From assembly GCA_027587225.1 (NCBI GenBank), contig JAPDDQ010000036.1, positions 18,671 through 82,670 on the forward strand: 64,000 nucleotides of DNA, written 5' to 3'. Made by a program: the position numbers and the translations under genes. This DNA comes from Solirubrobacter taibaiensis (GTDB lineage: Bacteria; Actinomycetota; Thermoleophilia; Solirubrobacterales; Solirubrobacteraceae). The notes below the pieces were generated by a model. The model was not told the DNA's origin. It saw nothing but the letters and a program-made list of their open reading frames with translations, and did not search any database. Positions 54,949 to 62,500 of this stretch are shown here, piece after piece (position 1 is the stretch's first letter; each line of letters starts with the position of its first letter).

Positions 54949-56907
54949 CTAGCGGCCAGCCGGAAGATCGGCGTGTCCGAGCGGCACCGGGGCGTCCGTC
55001 GGGACGGGACCCATCGGGTCGAGCGTCTTCGCGGCGGGCGGCGCGGTGAGGATCACGCGGCAGGTGGCCTTGTTGATCACGTAGCGCGTCGTCTCCCCCA
55101 CGCTCGTGTCGTGCAGGCCCGGCTTGCCGCCGTAGCGCAGGCCGCCACCGACCCGCGTCGGCTCCTCGGCGGCCAGCACGACCGCCTCCACCCCGCGGCG
55201 CTTGGCCTCCTTGACGATCGCCTGCCCGGCCTTGCGGGCGCGCACGACCGCAGTCTGCACCGTCACGCCCTGGTACTCCTCGCCGACGGCCTTCGCCCGC
55301 TTGAGCGCCGCGCGGGCGCGCTTGAGCTCCTCGTCGGGCACGCGCGCGTCCAGCGGCAGCGTCATCGGCACCTCGAACACCCAGACGGCCTCGATCACCG
55401 AGCCCTCGTCGTCCTCGTCCCGCTCCTCGGCCGCGAGCCGGCCGGCGGTCTGCATGATGTCGTCGTCGAGCGGGGTGCCGAGGACCGGCACGAGGATCGA
55501 GCCGAATTCGACGTCGGCGGCGCGCCGGGTGAGCGCCGCCTCGGGCACGGTCACGCGCTTGAAGACGTCCTTGCCCTGCGAGAGCCGGTAGCCGAGGTAG
55601 AGCGAGATGCCGGCCACCATCCACAGCACGCCGAACCAGCGGGCGGCGCCGTGCTCGACCAGCAACGCGACGAACGCCACGAGCGAGAGCGCGACACACA
55701 GCACCGCCGGGATCGGCAGTTCGCCGCCGCGCACGCGCACGTTGAGCGGCATCTTGTAGGGGCGGTCGCGGGTCGGCTCCTTCCAGCGCAGCCGGATCAC
55801 CGACAGCCCGACGATCGTGAACGTGATCGTCGCCCCGAACGCGCAGATCGCGGCCAGGAACTCCAGGTCGGCCGGGAGCAGCAGCGCGATCGCGGTCACC
55901 GCGCCGAAGGCGATGATCCCCACGGGCGTGGCCCGCGTGCGGTGCAGCGAGCCGAACGCGGAGGGGATCTGCCGGTTGACCGACAGCGCGTAGCCGAGCC
56001 GCGACAGGCCGAGCATCGCCGCCTGCGCCGCGGAGACGAAGATCACGACGGCCGAGATCGCGATCAGGACCTGCAGCGGCTCCCGGATCCAGGCCTGCGA
56101 GAACGCGTCGGCGACGCCCAGCAGCGGCGCCTCGACCCAGCGTGAACCCGTCGGCGGCAGCACCGATGAGGCGATGAGCGCGATGCCGAGGTATGGCACG
56201 AGCGCCGCGAGCAAGCGCACGCCGATCAGCCGCCGCAGCCCGGCGCGCCCGATCCTCACCTGCCCGGCCAGGCCCGAGGACGCGTCGATCCCGCTGAAGG
56301 CCACGAGCACGAGCGGGAACGCGAACACGAGGTTCTCGAGCGACGGCGACCCCGCGACCGACGACGGATGCAGCAGCACGTCGGGCTCGAACAGCAGCGC
56401 GAGCCCGAGCACGACCACCAGCACCTGCAGGACGAGGTCGCCGAGGACGAGCACCGCCACCCGTTCGAAGCGCCGCGGCCCGCCGCCGCGGATGGCCAGC
56501 AGCGAGACGAACAGCACGATCGCGGCGCCGATCAGGAACTCCGTCACGCCACTGTTGAACCCGTCCCAGAACAGGCCCAGGTAGTCCGTCGCCGCGAACG
56601 AGCACAGCGCGACGAGGATCAGGTAGTCCAGGCAGATCGCCCAGCCCGCGATGAAGCTGACGAGCTCGTTGAAGCCGTAGCGGGCGATCACCGTCGCCCC
56701 GCCGCGCTCCTGGTGCAGCGAGGCGCCCTCGACGTAGACCGGGACGATCACCGCGAACAGCACGCCGCCCGCCAGGAAGACCGCCCACGTCAGCCCCAGC
56801 GCCCGCTCCGCCACCAGGCCGGTGGAGAAGTAGATCGAGGCCGCGATGAAGCCCTGGACGATCCCGAACAGGGCCGGCGAGCCGAGCTGGCGCTTGAGCG
56901 GCTTCAC
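54949..56907 (-). CDS. APC-superfamily permease with C-terminal universal-stress domain (second copy)
   Basis: The protein has 652 aa, GTG start overlapping the small membrane protein stop (GTGA). About 12 helices occupy residues 1-440: LFGIVQGFIAASIYFSTGLVAERALGLTWAVFLAGGVLFAVIVPVYVEGASLHQERGGATVIARYGFNELVSFIAGWAICLDYLILVAL, later LSRLGYALSVNRQIPSAFGSLHRTRATPVG. The soluble C-terminus (about 460-630, GSILVPVLGTPLDDDIMQTAGRLAAEE to RYVINKATCRVILTAP) is Usp-like. The layout is like the potassium importer KimA, which also has a cytosolic C-terminal domain. Amino-acid transport is the alternative. The TrkA genes follow. Confidence 0.86.
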   Translation of the reverse strand: MKPLKRQLGSPALFGIVQGFIAASIYFSTGLVAERALGLTWAVFLAGGVLFAVIVPVYVEGASLHQERGGATVIARYGFNELVSFIAGWAICLDYLILVALCSFAATDYLGLFWDGFNSGVTEFLIGAAIVLFVSLLAIRGGGPRRFERVAVLVLGDLVLQVLVVVLGLALLFEPDVLLHPSSVAGSPSLENLVFAFPLVLVAFSGIDASSGLAGQVRIGRAGLRRLIGVRLLAALVPYLGIALIASSVLPPTGSRWVEAPLLGVADAFSQAWIREPLQVLIAISAVVIFVSAAQAAMLGLSRLGYALSVNRQIPSAFGSLHRTRATPVGIIAFGAVTAIALLLPADLEFLAAICAFGATITFTIVGLSVIRLRWKEPTRDRPYKMPLNVRVRGGELPIPAVLCVALSLVAFVALLVEHGAARWFGVLWMVAGISLYLGYRLSQGKDVFKRVTVPEAALTRRAADVEFGSILVPVLGTPLDDDIMQTAGRLAAEERDEDDEGSVIEAVWVFEVPMTLPLDARVPDEELKRARAALKRAKAVGEEYQGVTVQTAVVRARKAGQAIVKEAKRRGVEAVVLAAEEPTRVGGGLRYGGKPGLHDTSVGETTRYVINKATCRVILTAPPAAKTLDPMGPVPTDAPVPLGHADLPAGR

Positions 56908-57077
56908 AGCAGCGAACGCTCCACGTACAGGCGGCCGGCGCCCGCGGCCACGAACAGCACGCCCAGGATGATCCCGATGGCGACCGGCCCACCACCGCCA
57001 AAGATCGTCCGTACGATAAGTCCCACGCCGATCAGGATCATCAGCGCCGGCAGGATGTAGCCTCGAAGCAGCTTCAC
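56904..57077 (-). CDS. 57-aa two-span membrane protein between the permeases
   Basis: GTG at 57077 overlaps the first permease's stop (GTGA), and its own stop overlaps the second permease's start (GTGA). The 57 residues contain two hydrophobic helices: LRGYILPALMILIGVGLIVRTIF and VAIGIILGVLFVAAGAGRLYVERSLL. Coupling at both ends shows that it is a real gene of the operon. It may be a small subunit of the permease. Function unknown. Confidence 0.78.
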   Translation of the reverse strand: MKLLRGYILPALMILIGVGLIVRTIFGGGGPVAIGIILGVLFVAAGAGRLYVERSLL

Positions 57078-58981
57078 AGGATCAGCTCCTGGTGCCGGCG
57101 GTCCGCCGGCGTGGACTCGATGATCACCCGGCACGGCCGCTCGGCCAGCACGGTCTCCAACGTCTTGCCGAAGATCGAGGCGCCGTTGATGCGGCGCGGC
57201 AGCGGCATGACGATCGCCGCCGCCCGCATGTCGGTCGCCTCCTCGATGATGCGCCGCCCGGCCTGGCCGGAACGCACCCGCTCGACGTGCCCGGACACGC
57301 GCGCGCCCGCCTGCAGCCGCGCCTGCTCGATCAGTGACTCCGCGGCGGCGGTGGCCTCCGGCATCGCGGCGTCGATCTTCAGCGCGCTCGGGACGGTCAC
57401 GATCGCGAGCACGTGGATGCCGCGCCGGCGGCGGGCGGCGAGCTTCGCCGCGGTGGCGATCACGGTCTCGTTATAGCCCTCGCTCAGCGGCACGAGCACC
57501 GAGTCGTACTCGGCCTCGTGATCGACGACCGGCTGCGGGATCGCCACCTTGTGGGTGGAGGTCAGGTCCAGGCCCTGCGCGCGCCGGTAGAACATGAACA
57601 CGAAGACGCCGAGCGTCAGCCACACCACGCCCGTGACCGCGACGTCCGGGTGCAGCGCGATCGTCACCACGAGCGCGGCGAACGTCCCGAACCCGCCCAG
57701 GAAGGCGAACATCGGCAGGTCGTGGCCGCGGAAGTTCCAGTTGCCCGGCGCGCGGTAGGGCCGGTGCAGGTCGGGCCGCGAGATCCGCAGCCGGATGATC
57801 GCCGAGTGCGCGATCGTGAACGACAGCATCGCGCCGAACGCGTACAGGTTGCCGAGGAACGCCGCCTCCCCCGGCAACGTGATCAGGATCGCGAGGAACC
57901 CGAACAGCAGGATGCCGATCCACGGCGTGCGGTACTTCGGGTGCAGCTGTCTGAGCCGATCCGGCAACTGGCGGTGGATGCCCATCGAGTAGACGAGCCG
58001 GGACACGCCGATCAGACCCGCGTTCGTGGCCAGGAACAGGATCGTGGCGGCGAGGATGCCGACGTAGATCTCCGCCGGGGTCTGGAACGCGCCCAGGTTC
58101 AGGTTCGCGACCACGCCCGCGATCGGATCGCCCGCGAAGCCACCGTCCTCCTCGGAGAGGCCGAGCAGCGTCGAGTACTCGCCGGTCACCGGATCCTGCG
58201 TGACCGGCAGCGCGACGAGCGCGACCGCGGGCAACGTGAAGTAGATGGCGAACACGGCGATCGCGACGCGCTTGATCGCGGCCGGGATCGTCTTGATCTC
58301 GTCCTTGGCCTCCTCGGCCATGTTCGAGATCGTCTCGATGCCGGTGTAGGCGATCATGCCGATCGGGATCGCGAGGATGAAGTTCTTCCACGTCGGCGCC
58401 ACGCCGAGCGTGACGTTGTCCACGAGCTGCGCCGGGTCCGCCCCGAGCACGAGCACGGCGCCGATGACCACCAGCAGCACCTGCGTGAGGAAGTCCACCA
58501 CCGCGAGCACGATGTTCAGGCCCGCGGACTCCTTGACGCCGATGACGTTGATCGCCGACAGCGCCGCGATGATGATCGCGCCGGCGATGATGTCCCCCGG
58601 CGAGTGCCGCAGCGCCTCCCACCCGAACGCGCTGCCGATGTAGTGCGGGACGAAGAACGCGGAGATCGCGACCGTCACCACGTAGTTGAGCATCTGGCCC
58701 CAGGCGGCGAAGAACGACCAGAACTCGTTGAACGCCCGGCGCGCGAAGGAGGACGAGCCGCCCGCCTCCGGGTACATCGCGGTCGCCTCGGCGTAGGTCG
58801 CCGCCGTGCACAGGAAGAAGAAGCCGGTGATCAGGAAGACGAGCGGCGTCAGGCCCAGCGCCAACGCGGCGACGAGGCCCAGGGCGTAGTAGATCGAGGA
58901 GCCGACGTTCCCGTAAGCGGTCGAGAAGAGGGCGTTGACCCCCAGGACCCGTTCCAGTCCTTCTAGCCGGCGTCTTGCCAT
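57074..58981 (-). CDS. APC-superfamily permease with C-terminal universal-stress domain (first copy)
   Basis: The protein has 635 aa. The APC core is VLGVNALFSTAYGNVGSSIYYALGLVAALALGLTPLVFLITGFFFLCTAATYAEATAMYPEAGGSSSFARRAFNEFWSFFAAWGQML, with GNVGSSIYYALG the substrate-region helix break and TGIETISNMAEEAKDEIKTIPAAIKR in the middle. The C-terminal Usp-like domain is YDSVLVPLSEGYNETVIATAAKLAARRRRGIHVLAIVTVP to IFGKTLETVLAERPCRVIIESTP. It is the first gene of the operon with the small membrane protein, second permease and TrkA pair. Substrate: potassium or amino acid, not decided by sequence. Confidence 0.87.
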   Translation of the reverse strand: MARRRLEGLERVLGVNALFSTAYGNVGSSIYYALGLVAALALGLTPLVFLITGFFFLCTAATYAEATAMYPEAGGSSSFARRAFNEFWSFFAAWGQMLNYVVTVAISAFFVPHYIGSAFGWEALRHSPGDIIAGAIIIAALSAINVIGVKESAGLNIVLAVVDFLTQVLLVVIGAVLVLGADPAQLVDNVTLGVAPTWKNFILAIPIGMIAYTGIETISNMAEEAKDEIKTIPAAIKRVAIAVFAIYFTLPAVALVALPVTQDPVTGEYSTLLGLSEEDGGFAGDPIAGVVANLNLGAFQTPAEIYVGILAATILFLATNAGLIGVSRLVYSMGIHRQLPDRLRQLHPKYRTPWIGILLFGFLAILITLPGEAAFLGNLYAFGAMLSFTIAHSAIIRLRISRPDLHRPYRAPGNWNFRGHDLPMFAFLGGFGTFAALVVTIALHPDVAVTGVVWLTLGVFVFMFYRRAQGLDLTSTHKVAIPQPVVDHEAEYDSVLVPLSEGYNETVIATAAKLAARRRRGIHVLAIVTVPSALKIDAAMPEATAAAESLIEQARLQAGARVSGHVERVRSGQAGRRIIEEATDMRAAAIVMPLPRRINGASIFGKTLETVLAERPCRVIIESTPADRRHQELIL

Positions 58982-59004
58982 ATGCCGTGGGCGATTCTAG
59001 GCAG

Positions 59005-59041
59005 ATGGGGACGAATCCCCATTGACGGCGCGTTACGCGCC
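59005..59041 (-). terminator. Two short hairpins at the end of the HEAT-repeat gene
   Basis: GGCGCG-TTA-CGCGCC (59027-59041) includes the HEAT gene's TAA stop. ATGGGG-ACGAAT-CCCCAT (59005-59022) follows. They lie in the 51-bp gap before the permease operon on the same strand. They may separate transcripts; no T-tract is visible. Confidence 0.35.
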
Positions 59042-59581
59042 GCCCAGCTCCTTGAGCGTGGCCTCCGCGTCGCCGCGGACCACCTCGTCCTCGTCGTCTT
59101 CGGAGATCTTCGCGAGCAGGTCCTTCGCCGCGGCTGTCTCGACCAGCCCGAGCGCGATCACGGCGGCCCGGCGAACCGCCTTCGCGTCGTCGGTCGCGGC
59201 GGTCTTGAGCGTCGCCGAGACCTTGCCGTGGTCGCTCGCCACGCCGAGCAGCAGCGTCGCGGTGGCGCGATCGTCGGCGCTGTCGGCAGCGTCGAAGAGC
59301 TGCTCGGCGTCTGAGACGCTGATCGTGTCCAGCTTGCCCTGGGCGGCCTTGGCGACCTTGTCGGCGCTCGGGCCGTCGATGATCAGGTAGCGCAGCTGGA
59401 GCACGTCGTCGTGGATCAGGTAGACGCGCGTGTCGTCCTCGTCGCCGCGGTAGACGTCCTGTTTCGGGCGGTCCTCGGTCTTCGCGAGCGTGGCGACGAT
59501 CGGCCAGTCGAGCTCCCAGGCCGCGCCGTCGACGTCGTCCGAGCTGACCTGCGGGCGCAGCGCTATGCGTTTCTTGGCCAT
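59033..59581 (-). CDS. HEAT-repeat protein downstream of the giant protein
   Basis: The protein has 182 aa. The N-terminal part has a beta region (KRIALRPQVSSDDVDGAAWELDWPIVATL, RVYLIHDDVLQLRYLIIDG). Then HEAT-like helical repeats follow: DSADDRATATLLLGVASDHGKVSATLKTAATDDAKAVRRAAVIALGLVETAAAKDLLAKISEDDEDEVVRGDAEATLKELGG. It is strongly acidic in its repeat part. It starts 5 nt after the stop of the giant gene, so the two are probably co-expressed. It might bind or keep the giant protein inactive, for example as chaperone or immunity factor; this is only context. Confidence 0.65.
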   Translation of the reverse strand: MAKKRIALRPQVSSDDVDGAAWELDWPIVATLAKTEDRPKQDVYRGDEDDTRVYLIHDDVLQLRYLIIDGPSADKVAKAAQGKLDTISVSDAEQLFDAADSADDRATATLLLGVASDHGKVSATLKTAATDDAKAVRRAAVIALGLVETAAAKDLLAKISEDDEDEVVRGDAEATLKELGGA

Positions 59582-59586
59582 ACCGC

Positions 59587-62500
59587 CTATTTCATCTTGT
59601 AGAAGCCGAGGACCATCTGCTCGATCTTCTCAGCAATGGCCGCCTCGGACGCCGCGATCGCCCCGCCCTCAGCCTTGAACTGCGCCGTGACCCAGCGCGT
59701 GACGAGCTCGACCTCGCGGCGCTGGAGCTCGCGCCGGTTCTCGACCTTGCCCTTGCTCGGGCTGGTCATCGGACGGCCTTCCTCCCACGCCAGCCCGCGC
59801 TCGGCCGCGGGCGCGCCGACGCCGGACATCGGGTAGGCGCCGCGGCCCATCGGCTTCTTGGGCTTGCCACCGGGCGTGTCGGGCTCGAAGGCGGTGAACG
59901 CCTCGGCGAAGGTCATGTCGCCGCTGCGGATGAGGTCCAGCGTCATCGGGCCCATGGCCACGTTGCCTTGGTTGCGGTGCGACTCGCGGACGAACATGAG
60001 GTACGACATCTGCGCAACCATGTCGCCGTGTTCCTTTGACAGGCCCGCCGGCAGCTTGCCGGTCGCCGCGTAGCTGCGGATGATCAGCGCGAAGCGGGCG
60101 TCGGTCATGTCGGACTTGCCGATCGTCGCCGCCATCTCGGGGTAGCTGCCGATGTCGTCGACGAACTGGTTGGTGACGCCCGACTTCTGCTGCTCGCCGA
60201 TCTTGTGCTTGTCCTCGCCCGAGGTGTAGTGCTCCTTGTGACCCCAGGTCTGCGGCGGCCGGTCCTGGTGCGCCTTGGTCGCGCCCATGTAGCCCTGGCC
60301 CGCCTCGATCTCGGTCGGCGTCCCCGGGCGCTCCTCCCAGTTCTTGCGGATGCGCTCGGCGGCCTCGATGACGTCCGGGCGCTGGAGCAGCTTCTCCGCG
60401 GTGAGGTGGGCGATCTGGCGTAGACGCTCGCCCTCGACGTTCGTGCCGGTGCCCACCGGCGCGAACGGGTTGACGGTGGCGACGACCTCGACACTGCTGC
60501 CCGACTTCTTCGCCTCGAGCTTGGAGAGGCGGTGCATGACACGCCACGCGAACAGCCGGCCCTTGAGGAAGATGCCCGTCGTCCCCTTCGCGAACAGCGC
60601 GGCGATCTTCGGGCGCAGCGCGGCGACGGCCTTGTCGAGCCGGTCCTGTTTGGCCTGCTTGTCGTCCTTCTTGTCCTTCGGGTCGGTCTTCTTCTTCTTG
60701 CCGAAGACCTTGTTCTTGAGGCGCGTCGCGCCGCGCTTGATCTTCTTGCCGACCTTCTTGAGGCCCGCCATCAGCTTCTTGCCGATCTTCTGGGCGATCG
60801 CCTTGATCTTGCCCGCGACCTTGCTCGCCGCACCCGCGATCTTGCGCAGCAGGAACTGGGAGACGAACTCGATCACCGCGACCGCCGCCGCGGCCAGCGC
60901 GTTGGCGAAGGCCGGGCCGGCGCCGCCGGACTTGATGGCCTTCAGGAACGCGATGAACCGGTCGATCGCGGCCAGGATCTTCTGGATCGCGCCCCACGCC
61001 GCCATCAGGCCCTGGACGACGGCCATCACCGCGCCGGCGGCCGGGACGATCATGGACACGAGGCGCTCGACGAGCAGCGCGATCAGCGCCGGCGGGATCG
61101 CGGCCTTGAGCGCCTCGAACGCCATCTTGCCGACCTGGGCCATGCTGATCCCGCCCTTGGTCAGCAGGCTCAGGACGCTCTTGCCGAGACCCAGCAGCGA
61201 CTCGAGCTTCTCGTTGAACCAGGTCTGAACGGCGGTCTTGAGCGCTTTCCACAGGTGGTTCTTGATGCCATCCACCACGGCCGCGCCGAGGTTGCTCAGC
61301 CACTGGCCCGGGTTGGAGGCGATGTCCTTGATGATGCTCGCGAACTGCCCGAGCGCGGCGATCGCGGCCTTGGCCTTCTCGATCGCGGCCTTGACGACGT
61401 TCTTGACGGCGTCGATCGCGGCGCTGATGCCCTTCTTGAGCAGGTCCAGCCCGGCCTTGAGCGCGTTGCCGACGGCGCTCATGACCTTGCGGATGCCGTC
61501 CTTGACGGCCGTGACGATCTTGTTGAGGGCGGTGACCGCCTGCTTGACGCGGTCCTTGATCCACTTGCCGAACTTCTGGCGCGCGGCGGCGAAACCCGGG
61601 ATCAGCTTGTCGCCGATCGCGAGCAGCTTGCCCGCGACGGCCTTGACCTTGTCCGCGACGAACTTGACGGCGCGGTCGATGACGCTGTGCGCGAGTTCCT
61701 TGGCCTTGTTGATGGCCGTGGTGATCGCGCTGCGGACCTTGTTGAAGACCGCGGTGATGCCGTCCTTGACCTTGTCGTAGAGCGCCTTGGCCTTGGACGC
61801 CACCCAGCCGAAGAACCCGCCGCCGCCGGAGTCCTCCTTGGCCTTCTCCTTCTCCTTGCGCGCTTCGTCGTCGCCCTTGCGCTTGGCGTCCTCGGCTTCC
61901 TTGCGGCCGGCGTCGACGTGCTTGATCGCCTCGGCCTCGGCCTTGGTCTTCTCGCCCTGGATGGCGGTCTGCGCCTCGCCGACGGCGCCCGTGGCCTCGA
62001 GCTTGGCCGCGTCGGCCTGCTGCTTCTGCTCGCCGGTCCATTCGCTGCGGGCTTGGCTGACGCCGGCCTTGGCGGCGGCATGCTCGGCGATCTGGTCGGC
62101 CTTGCCCTTGGCCTCTTCGGCGTGCGCTTCCTCGACGGCCGCGGCCTTCGTCTGGGCGGCCTTTGACGCGTGCTGGGACTTCTCGCTGCTGATCTGGGCC
62201 GACGCCTGCGCCGCCGCGGCCTTGAGCGCGGGGCCGCTCTCCTGCTCGGCGACGATCGATGCCGTGTCGTCGTCGGCGCCCGGGCCCGCGGCGCCCGGGG
62301 CGGCCGCGGCGCCGCCCGCCGGGATCTCCGCCTTGATCTTCTCGGCCTTGACCGTCGGGGCGAGGTCGTTCTCGCCGGCGGGCTCGGCGGCTTCCTTGGC
62401 GCCCTGCGCGCTCGCCTTGCCGACCGTCTCGTCGAGATGGGCCTTCTGCTCGGCCATCTGACCGGGGTCGGCGGCGCCGGTGAGCGTGAGCTTGGGCGTG

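Noticed and set aside
57074..59032. Possible c-di-AMP (ydaO-type) riboswitch ahead of the APC permease operon
   Set aside because: Only 51 bp separate the operon from the HEAT gene, with two short hairpins and none of the conserved riboswitch sequence blocks.
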